DNA of 39,232 nucleotides from Saprospiraceae bacterium (GCA_019634045.1 JAHQWA010000242.1:1-39232); one strand, 5' to 3'; shown: positions 8,429-17,535, counted from the first letter of the stretch. Notes: generated by a model from the letters alone, not told the origin. Translations and numbers: made by a program.

Positions 8429-8626
8429 TTCTTATCCAGTTTTAATATTCTGTATTGATTGGCCGCTTGCAAGCTGGATAGTCAATTCGATATCGTAATT
8501 AGTTAATCTTTATTTACTTGGTTAGTATGCCTGCTTCCACTATTATTACAAGCAAGTTGGAAAAAAGCAGTTATAATTCGGTAAACTGTAATAAAAATCC
8601 GATCAAGGGTACTAATTAGAAGACTA

Positions 8627-9142
8627 GTGGAAGAAACTTTCAAGCATATCATCGCTGAGCACAATGGCATTCTTTATAAGATTGCCCGATCTTATGCCTC
8701 AGAGAAAGTAGATTTCGATGATCTATACCAAGAGATGCTGATTCAGCTTTGGAATTCTTTCGCACGTTTCCAGGGTAAGGCCAAGATTTCAACTTGGATT
8801 TATCGGGTCGCCCTTAATACTGCTTTGACCTTTACCAAAAAGAAAAAGCGGAAGCCGCCGACTACCGAAGTCAACGCCTGGATGTTGGAACAAGCAGATG
8901 ATGGCGTAGCACAATTGGATCTGGAAAAAAAGCAACAACAAAAGATAGACTTACTGTACCAAAGTATCAATGAACTACCAAAAGATGAAAGAGCTCTAAT
9001 CCTTCTGCATCTGGAAGGTAAGTCCTACGAGGAATCTGCTGACATCATGGGTATAACCACCAATTATGTCGGCGTAAAGATCATGCGCATCAAGAAACGA
9101 CTGTATAAGCTATTAAGTGAAAAGGGATATGGAAGAATTTGA
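8627..9142 (+). CDS. ECF-type RNA polymerase sigma factor
   Basis: 171 residues, usual size for an extracytoplasmic-function sigma factor. Region 2 is seen as FDDLYQEMLIQLWNSFARF with KISTWIYRVALNTAL (residues about 29-70), and region 4 as LPKDERALILLHLEGKSYEESADIMGITTNYVGVKIMRIKKRL (about 118-163). The start is GTG at 8627; no ATG lies in frame close upstream, and the following residues fit the family N terminus. The stop overlaps the next gene, so the two are translationally coupled. The downstream membrane protein is the likely partner. The controlled regulon is unknown. Confidence 0.93.
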   Translation: MEETFKHIIAEHNGILYKIARSYASEKVDFDDLYQEMLIQLWNSFARFQGKAKISTWIYRVALNTALTFTKKKKRKPPTTEVNAWMLEQADDGVAQLDLEKKQQQKIDLLYQSINELPKDERALILLHLEGKSYEESADIMGITTNYVGVKIMRIKKRLYKLLSEKGYGRI

Positions 9143-9761
9143 TCTGAACGCCATTTGGAAAAACAGTGATAAGGATGCCAGTGATTATTATCATCGCCTG
9201 GAAGGGGAGGTCATGCGCATGGCTCGCCAACGATCTTCGAATATCATCCAACGGATGAAAAGGAACGCTTTGATCGAATTGATCGCAGGCGTTGTCCTTT
9301 GGCTGGGTTTGTTTTACTTTTTTGCGGAGAATCCTTTGATTGGATACTTGTTGGGAGGGGGGATACTACTTTATCTAGGTACGGGCTATGGCGTTTATCG
9401 GATGTTGAAGAAGTTTAGGTCCATCAACACCAAGAATGTCAAGGAGAGTGTCGCTGGCTACCTCCAGTTGTTCAGAAAATCCTATCAGCGGACCAAAATC
9501 CTTTTATATATAGTAATGCCCATGGGATATACCTTGGGTTTTATGATGGGCTTCATTGAGGCGGGTGGAGATTGGTCGGATATGACATCCCTGTGGAAAC
9601 TCCTACTTATCTTAGGTGTATCGGTGGTTGTGCTAGGCTTATTTATCTGGTTTGTAACCCGCAAGTACATGCATTGGATGTATGGCCAATACATCGAAGA
9701 GCTCCAAGAGGTATACGACAACCTCTCTCATGAAGAGATGGACAAGTCGCAGCCTGAGTAA
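9129..9761 (+). CDS. Membrane protein coupled to the ECF sigma factor, possible regulator
   Basis: From ATG 9129 the protein has 210 residues (a GTG at 9117 would add four). The ATG lies inside the end of the sigma gene, giving a 14-nt overlap. The first 40-45 residues are charged and probably cytoplasmic (EFDLNAIWKNSDKDASDYYHRLEGEVMRMARQRS). Four hydrophobic segments follow in pairs: LIELIAGVVLWLGLFYFF, LIGYLLGGGILLYLG, ILLYIVMPMGYTLGFMMG and LLLILGVSVVVLGLFIW. The C terminus is acidic. No zinc-binding ZAS motif (HxxxCxxC) of classical anti-sigma factors is present. Position suggests a membrane-anchored control protein for the sigma factor, which is an inference. Confidence 0.75.
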   Translation: MEEFDLNAIWKNSDKDASDYYHRLEGEVMRMARQRSSNIIQRMKRNALIELIAGVVLWLGLFYFFAENPLIGYLLGGGILLYLGTGYGVYRMLKKFRSINTKNVKESVAGYLQLFRKSYQRTKILLYIVMPMGYTLGFMMGFIEAGGDWSDMTSLWKLLLILGVSVVVLGLFIWFVTRKYMHWMYGQYIEELQEVYDNLSHEEMDKSQPE

Positions 9762-9776
9762 GTCTCCTTTTCTCTC

Positions 9777-9977
9777 CTATTTACCTCTTTTCTTCTTACG
9801 CATTTGCTTAGGAAAAAGGCTAGAGTTTCCTCGCCGAGTGGGCAATTCTCCCTTCCGATTCGTTTTTACTTGTACATTTTCGGCTGTTGGGCAGCCTGTT
9901 TTGCGACTACAGGAGCTTGTTGTAAAGAAAATGCTCAAGGAAAATATAAACGCTAAACTCAGAATTATTCTTTTCAT
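9777..9977 (-). CDS. Small lipoprotein with conserved-looking basic tail
   Basis: 66 residues from ATG 9977. A longer reading from 10109 is less likely, because a perfect -7 element (TATCTTTG on the minus strand, 10017-10024) sits 40 nt upstream of ATG 9977. The start MKRIILSLAFIFSLSIFF leads to a lipobox-like TSSC, giving a lipid-modified cysteine around residue 24. The mature part is only about 43 residues: SRKTGCPTAENVQVKTNRKG, then a strongly basic tail ending KQMRKKKRGK. I recall similar short lipoproteins with a CP-x-x-E-N motif in Saprospiraceae, but cannot check it. No function is known. It converges on the membrane-protein gene 15 nt away. Confidence 0.65.
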   Translation of the reverse strand: MKRIILSLAFIFSLSIFFTTSSCSRKTGCPTAENVQVKTNRKGELPTRRGNSSLFPKQMRKKKRGK

Positions 9978-10016
9978 TATCATTAGTCGTTTGAAAAAGT
10001 CTAGAAGCGGTTTTAG

Positions 10017-10024
10017 CAAAGATA
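10017..10024 (-). promoter_or_regulatory. -7 promoter element of the small lipoprotein gene
   Basis: TATCTTTG on the minus strand fits the Bacteroidota -7 consensus TAnnTTTG at all fixed positions. The -33 element is not clear. Transcription would start near 10010, giving a leader of about 33 nt before ATG 9977, which supports the shorter reading of the gene. Confidence 0.5.
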
Positions 10025-10239
10025 CATATAAATAAGGCATATGTATCATTATCACATTGTCATTTACTTTAATCTGAAGATGGCGTTTTTTCGCTCTTAC
10101 ATCTAACAAAATGAATTCAACGGCAATGAAAACCGATTTCGCTGCAATGATAACGAATCTCAGTATAGTTTCGTATACGCTTTAATCCTTTAAATCCCCC
10201 GTATTTTCTGGCTTTCCTGCTTTTTTTGCTGATGATTAC

Positions 10240-10270
10240 TTGTTTTTACAAAAGCAAGGGTATAAATTTG
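10240..10270 (+). promoter_or_regulatory. Promoter of the HU gene
   Basis: TTG at 10240-10242 and TAAATTTG at 10263-10270 are separated by 20 nt and match the Bacteroidota -33/-7 promoter. A start near 10277 leaves a 30-nt leader before ATG 10307. The sites are seen; activity is inferred. Confidence 0.65.
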
Positions 10271-10306
10271 CCCCACCAATTTTAAAAATCATCAAAAATT
10301 GTTGAA

Positions 10307-10579
10307 ATGAACAAAGGAGATTTAATCAGCAAGGTTGCAGAAAGTGCAGGTGTATCTAAAGGTCAAGCTGAAGATGCATTGAATGCCGTTCTAGAAGGAA
10401 TCGGTGGCGCCCTTAAAGGAGGCGACTCTGTTACTCTAGTAGGCTTCGGTACTTTCTCAATATCTCGTCGCGAGGCTCGCAGTGGTAGAAACCCACAAAC
10501 CGGTGAAACAATTCAAATTGCGGCTAAGAACGTTATCAAGTTCAAGCCCGGTAAGAAATTGAGCGATTCTGTGAACTAA
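10307..10579 (+). CDS. hup: HU-family DNA-binding protein
   Basis: A 90-residue histone-like protein of normal HU length that binds and bends DNA as a dimer. It has the N-terminal helices (MNKGDLISKVAESAGVSKGQ), the VTLVGFGTFSISRREARSGRNP motif with the beta-arm RNPQTGETI containing the intercalating proline, and the closing KFKPGKKLSDSVN. It is a single-gene unit with its own promoter upstream and a strong terminator downstream, which fits high, independent expression. Confidence 0.96.
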   Translation: MNKGDLISKVAESAGVSKGQAEDALNAVLEGIGGALKGGDSVTLVGFGTFSISRREARSGRNPQTGETIQIAAKNVIKFKPGKKLSDSVN

Positions 10580-10614
10580 TCCAATTAGTTCCCTATTTTA
10601 CAAGATATAAAGAT

Positions 10615-10650
10615 AAAGGGCTATCAGGATCATCCCTGGTAGCCCTTTTT
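10615..10650 (+). terminator. Rho-independent terminator of the HU gene
   Basis: A 14-bp stem (AAAGGGCTATCAGG, 10615-10628, with one G-U pair) closes a 6-nt loop, and its right arm runs into TTTTT ending at 10650. It lies 35 nt after the HU stop codon. Confidence 0.9.
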
Positions 10651-11134
10651 CACGCCCATACCTCAAGTCACTCCTTCTCCATCTCCTTTTCTGCGGGACT
10701 AAATTATCTCTCACTGTATATTTTTTGCAAATAAGTGTGCGTTAGGCGGGAAAACTCAAAGGCATGTTATACATTTGTGCTCAATTCACTCGCGAGCAGG
10801 GTTATAGCTTATTGCAGGCCCTCCATTTGAATACAATTGCTTTGTCCAAATCACGGTACTTCAGCTAGAAAAGGTTGAGAATTCCACAGCCTGCCTACTT
10901 CCTGAAGGTGCTGATACAGAATTAGCGAAAACAAAACAGAGACCATTTTTGGATGGTTGCCCTAGCCGCTTTGAAGATCTTTACCAAATCAGTAGATATG
11001 AAGAAGATAGAAGCGAGTAAAATGCCTCATCTGTTCCGTTTTGAATGGCTATTTGGACTGGCATTGACCTTCACCTTCTCATCTGACCTTTCTACGCCTA
11101 GAAATAGTCAATCTTTACCAACGAATATATAATC
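10651..11134. other. Gene-free stretch upstream of the transketolase pair
   Basis: 484 nt with no recognised gene. A -7-like TACATTTG lies at 10770-10777 without a -33 partner. A 44-codon frame runs from ATG 10998 to a TAA at 11130-11132, two nt before the transketolase start; its product (MKKIEASKMPHLF at the start, then a hydrophobic WLFGLALTFTF) could be a coupled leader peptide or chance. The rest shows nothing I can name. Confidence 0.5.
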
Positions 11135-11980
11135 ATGGCTGATATTCAAAAGCTAAAACAAATTGCCTCTCAAGTTCGCCGAGACATTATTCGGCAGACC
11201 AATAGTGCTGCCAGTGGACACCCAGGTGGTTCTCTGGGCTGTACGGACTTCCTTGTGGCACTTTACTTCGACTTAATGAAACACGATCCCGCCTTTAATA
11301 TGAAAGCTAAAGGTGAGGATGTATTCTTCCTTTCAAATGGTCATATTTCTCCAGTATGGTATAGTGTATTAGCACGTAGTGGCTATTTCCCACCAGCCGA
11401 ATTGGCCACCTTCCGTCAAATCAACTCTAGAATGCAAGGACACCCAGCTACCCACGAGGGGCTGCCAGGTATTCGTGTAGCTTCAGGTTCTTTGGGGCAA
11501 GGGCTTTCCGTGGCTATCGGGATGGCCTTAGCTAAGAAGCTAAATGGAGATGATAAAACCATCTATGCCTTAACTGGAGATGGGGAATTGGAAGAAGGAC
11601 AAGTTTGGGAAGCCATGATGTTTGCCGCTCATCACAAGGTGGACAACTTGGTTGTAGCCGTAGACTGGAATGGTCAGCAAATTGATGGTCCAACGGAGGA
11701 AGTCATGTCTTTGGGAGACCTTCCAGCAAAATGGGCCGCTTTTGGATGGGAAATTGTGCATTTGGAAGATGGCAATGATATGGAACAAGTCGTAGACAAG
11801 CTGAACGAAGCCAAATCCAAAACAGGCCAGGGCAAACCCATCGTCATACTCATGAAGACAGAAATGGGATTTGGTGTGGACTTTATGCAAGGTACTCACC
11901 ACTGGCACGGAAAAGCGCCTAATGCTGAGCAAACCGAAAATGCTTTGTCTCAATTAGAAGAAACCTTAGGCGACTATTAA
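11135..11980 (+). CDS. tktN: Transketolase, N-terminal (thiamine diphosphate-binding) subunit
   Basis: 281 residues, equal to the first third of a normal transketolase of about 650 residues. Visible motifs are SAASGHPGGSLGCTD (substrate and cofactor loop), the GDGELEEGQVWEA thiamine diphosphate/magnesium motif near residue 148, and VAVDWNGQQIDGP. It needs the C-terminal partner encoded 111 nt downstream for activity and moves two-carbon units between sugar phosphates in the non-oxidative pentose phosphate pathway. The split form is common in archaea and many bacteria. It ends TGAYCQGTHHWHG-style (MQGTHHWHGKAPN), typical of the N subunit. Confidence 0.94.
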   Translation: MADIQKLKQIASQVRRDIIRQTNSAASGHPGGSLGCTDFLVALYFDLMKHDPAFNMKAKGEDVFFLSNGHISPVWYSVLARSGYFPPAELATFRQINSRMQGHPATHEGLPGIRVASGSLGQGLSVAIGMALAKKLNGDDKTIYALTGDGELEEGQVWEAMMFAAHHKVDNLVVAVDWNGQQIDGPTEEVMSLGDLPAKWAAFGWEIVHLEDGNDMEQVVDKLNEAKSKTGQGKPIVILMKTEMGFGVDFMQGTHHWHGKAPNAEQTENALSQLEETLGDY

Positions 11981-11996
11981 TCGGGACACTGAATAA

Positions 11997-12043
11997 CTGG
12001 AGTTCGTGAAGTTGAAATCAGCGTAGTACCCGTACAACTCCAG
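11997..12043. repeat. Inverted repeat in the transketolase spacer
   Basis: A perfect 8-nt inverted repeat, CTGGAGTT at 11997-12004 and AACTCCAG at 12036-12043, occupies most of the 111-nt gap between the two transketolase genes. In RNA it would close a 31-nt loop. It could be a processing or translation element, but it has no T tract. Confidence 0.4.
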
Positions 12044-12091
12044 CAAAACGAGTTCAGCATCCTACTTGACAACCCTTATACTTCAAAAACA

Positions 12092-13048
12092 ATGTTAGAT
12101 CAAATAATAGATTCTGGTAAAAAAGCTACCCGTGATGGGTTTGGTGCAGGCCTTCATGCCATCGGCCAACAAAACGATGAGGTGGTAGCTTTATGTGCCG
12201 ACCTAATCGGCTCGCTGAAAATGCAAGCCTTCATCAAAGAATTTCCAGAACGATTTTTCCAGGTAGGCATCGCAGAGGCCAATATGATGGGGATCGCTGC
12301 TGGATTAGCTACCGCGGGCAAAATTCCATATACAGGTACTTTTGCCAACTTTTCAACGGGTAGGGTCTACGACCAAATCCGTCAATCTATCGCCTACTCC
12401 CATAAAAATGTAAAGATATGTGCTTCGCATGCGGGATTGACCCTCGGTGAAGACGGTGCTACGCATCAAATTCTAGAGGACATGGGAATGATGCGGATGT
12501 TGCCTGGTTTTACGGTAATCAATCCTTGTGATTACAACCAGACCAAGGCTGCAACCATGGCTATTGCTGAACATTATGGCCCAGTTTACCTACGTTTTGG
12601 TCGCCCAAGTTGGCCAAATTTCACGCCGGAAGATCAGAAGTTTGAGATTGGCAAAGCCTTATTATTAAGTGAGGGCAGTGACGTGAGTCTTTTTGCCACC
12701 GGGCACATGGTTTGGAATGCTGTTGAAGCAGCCAAGATCGTAGCGGCTGAAGGTATCAGTGTTGAATTGATCAATATTCACACCATTAAACCGCTGGATG
12801 AGGAGGCGATCTTAGAATCCGCATTAAAAACGAAGGCTGTTGTCACTGCTGAAGAACATCAACGCAATGGAGGTTTGGGTGATGCTGTGGCACAAGTGTT
12901 GTCGAGGAAAGCACCTACTCCTCAGGAGTACATTGCGGTTAACGATAGTTTTGGAGAAAGCGGCAAGCCCGTAGAGCTTTTGTCTAAATATGGGCTAGGG
13001 GTAGACGACATTGTAGCAGCAATCCGCAACGTAGTTAAACGTAAATAA
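12092..13048 (+). CDS. tktC: Transketolase, C-terminal subunit
   Basis: 318 residues, covering the pyrimidine-binding and C-terminal domains of transketolase. The catalytic glutamate lies in [20 protein letters not shown] (about residues 50-69), which activates thiamine diphosphate at the subunit interface; [15 protein letters not shown] follows. The C-terminal domain has [15 protein letters not shown] and [16 protein letters not shown]. Together with the preceding gene it forms the complete enzyme. It accepts xylulose 5-phosphate, so it links directly to the xylose genes a little further on. Confidence 0.94.
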   Translation: MLDQIIDSGKKATRDGFGAGLHAIGQQNDEVVALCADLIGSLKMQAFIKEFPERFFQVGIAEANMMGIAAGLATAGKIPYTGTFANFSTGRVYDQIRQSIAYSHKNVKICASHAGLTLGEDGATHQILEDMGMMRMLPGFTVINPCDYNQTKAATMAIAEHYGPVYLRFGRPSWPNFTPEDQKFEIGKALLLSEGSDVSLFATGHMVWNAVEAAKIVAAEGISVELINIHTIKPLDEEAILESALKTKAVVTAEEHQRNGGLGDAVAQVLSRKAPTPQEYIAVNDSFGESGKPVELLSKYGLGVDDIVAAIRNVVKRK

Positions 13049-13341
13049 GTATAATGTTGTTTGGGTATTGAGATTAAGCATTGAAATAGACCTTGGTAAT
13101 TCCTATTGGATTCTGGATATTGCGCCCGGATATGTCCTAGATCGCAGTTTCAGGTCCCTTACCTCCACCACGACGGTCGCCAATGGCTTAGTACCCATGG
13201 CTATCCCTAAGGGGATCGATAGTTATCTTGGGTTCCCTTTCACATGATGGAAAAGCAGGTAATTCCCTTGACTTGTTCGTCCTCCATGAGGATAGATCAT
13301 TTTTAACAACATTCATTCACCATTATAATCCCTAATCAGTA

Positions 13342-14487
13342 ATGAAATTTGGAACGAAAGTAATCCATGCTGGGGTTGAACCAGACCCCACTACAGGAGC
13401 AGTAATGACTCCTATTTACCAGACCTCTACCTATGCGCAAGAATCGCCAGGTAAACACAAAGGCTTCGAATACGCCAGAACACAAAACCCCACTCGTACC
13501 GTATTAGAAAACAACCTTGCGGCACTAGAAAACGGGACCCACGGCATCTGCTTTGGTAGTGGCCTAGCAGCTATGGACGCCATCCTGAAGCTCCTTAATC
13601 CAGGAGATGAGATCATTTCAACGAATGATCTATATGGAGGATCTTATCGCCTCATGGTAAGAGTGTATGAAAAATATGGGATTAAGTCCCATTTCATGGA
13701 CCTTAGCGATAGTAAGAAGTTAGAGAAGAAGATCAATAAGAACACCAAGCTAATCTGGATCGAAACACCTACCAATCCGATGCTAAATATCATTGATATT
13801 AAGGCCGTGTGTGAGGTAGCGAAAAAACATAAAATCTGGACTTGTGTAGACAATACTTTTGCTTCTCCGTACCTACAGACGCCGCTGGACCTGGGAGCGG
13901 ACATCATTTTACATTCCGCCACCAAATACTTAGGTGGACATAGTGATGTGGTTCTGGGAGCCTTGGTGGTTAAGGATGAGAAGATGGCTGAAGAGCTTTA
14001 CTTTTTACAAAATGCGACGGGAGCTGTTCCTGGTCCACAGGATTGCTTTTTGGTACTCCGCGGTATTAAGACCTTACACCTTCGAGTGGAGAGAGCTTGC
14101 AAGAACGCCAAGAAGATTGCCAAGTTTTTGCAAAGCCACCCCAAAACCAAGAATGTATATTATCCAGGCTTCAAAGATCATCCCGGACATGAAATTGCCA
14201 AGACGCAAATGAGGGATTATGGAGGAATGGTTTCCTTTGATTTGGTACAGGATAACTTCGAAGATGCCATCAGAGTATTGAGCGGAACGAAAGTGTTTAC
14301 TTTGGCCGAATCACTAGGAGGGGTAGAATCACTAATTGGGCACCCAGCTTCGATGACGCATGCCTCTATCCCTAGACCAGAGCGTTTGAAAGTGGGATTG
14401 ACAGATTCCCTGATCCGCCTGAGTGTAGGAGTTGAAGATGTAGATGATCTGATTGATGACTTGGAAAATGCATTGGTCAATCTATAA
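13342..14487 (+). CDS. Cystathionine gamma-synthase/lyase family PLP enzyme
   Basis: 381 residues, normal for the Cys/Met-metabolism PLP family. The PLP-binding lysine is K195 in HSATKYLGGHSD. Other family motifs are YARTQNPTRTVLENNLAALE near the N terminus, CFGSGLAAMDAI, WIETPTNP, and the C-terminal ESLGGVESLIGHPASMTHAS. Such enzymes carry out gamma-replacement or elimination in methionine or cysteine metabolism (cystathionine synthesis or cleavage); synthase and lyase cannot be separated by sequence reading alone. The gene lies between the transketolase and xylose genes and has its own terminator, so it is probably a separate unit. The 293-nt region upstream shows no clear regulatory RNA. 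Confidence 0.92.
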   Translation: MKFGTKVIHAGVEPDPTTGAVMTPIYQTSTYAQESPGKHKGFEYARTQNPTRTVLENNLAALENGTHGICFGSGLAAMDAILKLLNPGDEIISTNDLYGGSYRLMVRVYEKYGIKSHFMDLSDSKKLEKKINKNTKLIWIETPTNPMLNIIDIKAVCEVAKKHKIWTCVDNTFASPYLQTPLDLGADIILHSATKYLGGHSDVVLGALVVKDEKMAEELYFLQNATGAVPGPQDCFLVLRGIKTLHLRVERACKNAKKIAKFLQSHPKTKNVYYPGFKDHPGHEIAKTQMRDYGGMVSFDLVQDNFEDAIRVLSGTKVFTLAESLGGVESLIGHPASMTHASIPRPERLKVGLTDSLIRLSVGVEDVDDLIDDLENALVNL

Positions 14488-14488
14488 T

Positions 14489-14524
14489 GGTCTTGTTTTC
14501 ATAGGCTAGGCAAGACCTGTTTTT
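14489..14524 (+). terminator. Terminator after the cystathionine enzyme gene
   Basis: GGTCTTG (14489-14495) pairs with CAAGACC (14511-14517), followed by TGTTTTTA. It begins one nt after the stop codon and ends 20 nt before the xylulokinase start. Confidence 0.7.
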
Positions 14525-14543
14525 ACCATAAAACAGTATTGAA

Positions 14544-16025
14544 ATGTTACTATTAGGCTATGATGTAGGTAGTTCTTCCATAAAGGCATCCCTTGTCGAT
14601 TCCACTACCGGAGCAACGGTTGGTGTAGCACAACATCCCGAGCAAGAACTGGGGATGATCTCGCACCAGGCCGGTTGGGCAGAGCAAAATCCAGCTACCT
14701 GGTGGGATTGTATTTGCAAAGCAACGCAAAAACTGTTGCAGCAAACGGGCGCCAAAGCGGAGGACATCGGGGCCATTGGGATCGCCTACCAAATGCATGG
14801 CTTAGTAGTAGTGGATGATCAGCAAGAAGTACTTCGCCCGTCGATTATCTGGTGCGATAGCCGCGCTGTACAAATCGGAGATGAAGCCTTTGACAAGATT
14901 GGTGCGGAACAAAGTTTACAGCATCTGTTGAACTCTCCCGGTAATTTCACTGCTTCCAAATTGAAGTGGGTAAAGGATAATGAACCTGAGCTCTACCGCA
15001 AAATTGCGCATATCATGCTCCCGGGCGACTATATCGCCATGAAATTAACAGGGGAAGTGAATACCACCATCTCAGGACTTTCTGAAGGTATTTTATGGGA
15101 CTTCAAAGAAAATGATGTGGCACAGCTGGTTCTCGATCAGTATGGCATCGATCGAAGTCTTATTCCAACCATCGTCCCCACGATCAGCATTCAAGGCAAA
15201 CTCACCACTAAGGCTGCTGCGGAAACAGGGCTAACTCCTGGAATTCCAGTGACCTATCGGGCTGGCGATCAGCCCAATAACGCCCTAGCGCTAAACGTCT
15301 TTGAACCGGGTGAAGTGGCCGGAACCGGAGGAACCTCCGGGGTGATTTATGCGGTAGTAGATCAAGCCGTTTATGACCAGCATTCGAGAGTCAATGGCTT
15401 CGCACACGTCAATTATACCAAAGAAAATCCGCGCATTGGCATACTTCTTTGTATCAATGGTGCAGGAATACAATACAGTTGGCTCAAACATCAAGTAGCT
15501 GACCCTAAACTATCCTATCCCGAACTAGAAGCACAAGCAGCGGCAGTACCCATTGGAGCAGATGGGATCAGCATTTTACCCTTTGGGAATGGAGCTGAGC
15601 GCATGTTACGTAATCGAGACCTAGGGGCGCATATCGATCATTTGCAATTTAATCGGCATCAACAAGCCCATCTGATCAGGGCCGCCTTGGAGGGCGTGGC
15701 CTTCTCCTTTGTTTATGGCGTAGACATCATTAAGGAGATGGGGCTCAACATGGATGTGATGCGAGTAGGTAACGATAACATGTTCCAATCTAAGATCTTT
15801 GCAGAGACAATTGCCACCCTATTAGGTAGTCGAATTGAGGTAATGGAAACCACGGGTGCTACAGGTGCTGCTCGGGCCGCGGGTGTGGCCGTTGGCGCTT
15901 TTTCAAGCTTGCAAGAAGGCTTGGGACAGTTAAAGCTGGCTCACGTCTATGAACCTGGCGACCAGCTATCGGCTTACCAGGCCGCCTATGGACGTTGGAA
16001 GGAGAGTTTGATGGGGAGGATGTAG
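14544..16025 (+). CDS. xylB: Xylulokinase (FGGY family)
   Basis: 493 residues, full length for xylulokinase. It phosphorylates D-xylulose to xylulose 5-phosphate with ATP in the cytoplasm. The N-terminal domain starts with the phosphate-binding GYDVGSSSIKASLVD, followed by YQMHGLV and IIWCDSRA. The C-terminal domain has the nucleotide-binding GTGGTSGVIYAVVD and the late VGNDNMFQSKIFAETIATLLG, typical for FGGY kinases. The xylose isomerase gene follows 150 nt downstream on the same strand, which decides between xylulokinase and other FGGY substrates. No regulator or transporter for xylose is in this window. Confidence 0.93.
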   Translation: MLLLGYDVGSSSIKASLVDSTTGATVGVAQHPEQELGMISHQAGWAEQNPATWWDCICKATQKLLQQTGAKAEDIGAIGIAYQMHGLVVVDDQQEVLRPSIIWCDSRAVQIGDEAFDKIGAEQSLQHLLNSPGNFTASKLKWVKDNEPELYRKIAHIMLPGDYIAMKLTGEVNTTISGLSEGILWDFKENDVAQLVLDQYGIDRSLIPTIVPTISIQGKLTTKAAAETGLTPGIPVTYRAGDQPNNALALNVFEPGEVAGTGGTSGVIYAVVDQAVYDQHSRVNGFAHVNYTKENPRIGILLCINGAGIQYSWLKHQVADPKLSYPELEAQAAAVPIGADGISILPFGNGAERMLRNRDLGAHIDHLQFNRHQQAHLIRAALEGVAFSFVYGVDIIKEMGLNMDVMRVGNDNMFQSKIFAETIATLLGSRIEVMETTGATGAARAAGVAVGAFSSLQEGLGQLKLAHVYEPGDQLSAYQAAYGRWKESLMGRM

Positions 16026-16175
16026 AGGGGGAATGAAGAACGTTGAATGAATGAGGGATAGTGAAGAATGTAGAATCCAAAATGGCTGTTGAATGGCATG
16101 TGCCTGAGATAGGTGGGCCGGGTCCACTCACTGGACAGGACAAGAACCAAACTTTAATAAATAAAAACGAAAAAT

Positions 16176-17504
16176 ATGTCGGTAGTTCTAGGAGCTAAGG
16201 AATACTTTCCAGGCATAGGGAAGATTCCATTTGAAGGTAAAGAATCAGATAACCCATTAGCATTTAAGTTCTATGAGGAAAATAAGGTGGTAGCTGGTAA
16301 AACGATGAAAGATCACTTCAAGTTTGCGGTGGCCTACTGGCATACCTTATGCAATACCGGTGGAGATCCTTTCGGTGTAGGTACCAAAGCTTTTCCATGG
16401 CTCGTTGCTTCAGATCCGGTGCAGCAAGCCAAGGACAAGATGGATGCAGCCTTTGAATTCATCACTAAGCTGGGCGTTCCCTATTTCTGTTTTCACGATG
16501 TAGATTTAGTGGATGAAGGAGAATCAGTGGCTGAATTGCAGAGAAGATTGCAGATCATCACAGACTATGCCAAGGAGAAGATGGCGAGCTCAGGGGTAAA
16601 AGTACTGTGGGGTACCGCCAATCTATTTTCTAATCCGAGATATATGAATGGGGGAGCAACCAACCCTAATTTTGCAGTTGTAGCAAAAGCGGGGGCTCAG
16701 GTGAAGAATGCCCTGGATGCAACTATTGCGTTGAATGGAGAAAACTATGTTTTCTGGGGAGGTAGAGAAGGGTATATGTCATTGCTCAATACCGATATGA
16801 AGCGAGAATTGGACCACATGGCTCGCTTCCTACACATGGCCAAGGATTATGCTCGAAGCCAGGGCTTTAAAGGAACTTTCTTCATTGAGCCGAAGCCAAT
16901 GGAGCCTTCCAAACATCAATACGACTTTGACTCAGCTACGGTACTTGGTTTCTTGCGTGAGTACGACCTAATGGATGATTTCAAAATCAATGTTGAGGTA
17001 AATCACGCGACTTTGGCTAGTCATACCTTCCAGCACGAATTGCAAGTTGCTGCGGATGCAGGAGCCTTAGGCAGTATTGATGCCAACCGTGGGGACTACC
17101 AAAACGGATGGGATACCGATCAATTTCCAAATAGCGTTTTGGAGATCACTGAAGCGATGCTGGTGATTCTAGAATCTGGAGGAATCCAAGGGGGTGGAGT
17201 CAATTTTGATGCCAAGACCAGAAGGAATTCTACGGACTTAATTGACCTATTTCATGCCCACATCGGTGGAATGGATGTCTTCGCCCGAGCGCTACTAGCG
17301 GCAGATGCCATCTTGCAAAAATCAGCCTATCGCAAGATGCGTACGGAGCGCTATAGCTCATTTGATGCAGGAGATGGACAAACATTTGAAAATGGAAAAA
17401 TGGACCTTAGTAGCTTGGCTGCTATTGGTATGGCCAGTGAAGAACCTGCTTTGCAAAGTGGCCAGCAGGAATTATATGAGAATATCTTAAATCAGTTTGT
17501 CTAG
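16176..17504 (+). CDS. xylA: Xylose isomerase
   Basis: 442 residues, normal for the group II (long) xylose isomerases. Interconverts D-xylose and D-xylulose with two divalent metals. The catalytic H107 and D110 lie in YFCFHDVDL. Metal ligands lie in [36 protein letters not shown] and [17 protein letters not shown], with a late [15 protein letters not shown]. All are intact. It follows xylulokinase, giving the order xylB-xylA. A small inverted repeat GTCCA-CTCAC-TGGAC lies at 16122-16136 in the gap. Confidence 0.97.
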   Translation: MSVVLGAKEYFPGIGKIPFEGKESDNPLAFKFYEENKVVAGKTMKDHFKFAVAYWHTLCNTGGDPFGVGTKAFPWLVASDPVQQAKDKMDAAFEFITKLGVPYFCFHDVDLVDEGESVAELQRRLQIITDYAKEKMASSGVKVLWGTANLFSNPRYMNGGATNPNFAVVAKAGAQVKNALDATIALNGENYVFWGGREGYMSLLNTDMKRELDHMARFLHMAKDYARSQGFKGTFFIEPKPMEPSKHQYDFDSATVLGFLREYDLMDDFKINVEVNHATLASHTFQHELQVAADAGALGSIDANRGDYQNGWDTDQFPNSVLEITEAMLVILESGGIQGGGVNFDAKTRRNSTDLIDLFHAHIGGMDVFARALLAADAILQKSAYRKMRTERYSSFDAGDGQTFENGKMDLSSLAAIGMASEEPALQSGQQELYENILNQFV

Positions 17505-17535
17505 AACAGACCTATAGATAGATGGAGAATTAAGG

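Noticed and set aside
9978-10109. N-terminal extension of the small lipoprotein to 10109
   Set aside because: The signal peptide starts at ATG 9977 and the perfect -7 element at 10017-10024 lies inside the extension.
13049-13341. Possible SAM-type riboswitch upstream of the cystathionine enzyme
   Set aside because: I could not find the conserved stems or core of any SAM riboswitch class in this 293-nt gap.
16122-16136. Inverted repeat GTCCA-CTCAC-TGGAC as an operator before xylA
   Set aside because: Only five base pairs per arm and no second copy near xylB.
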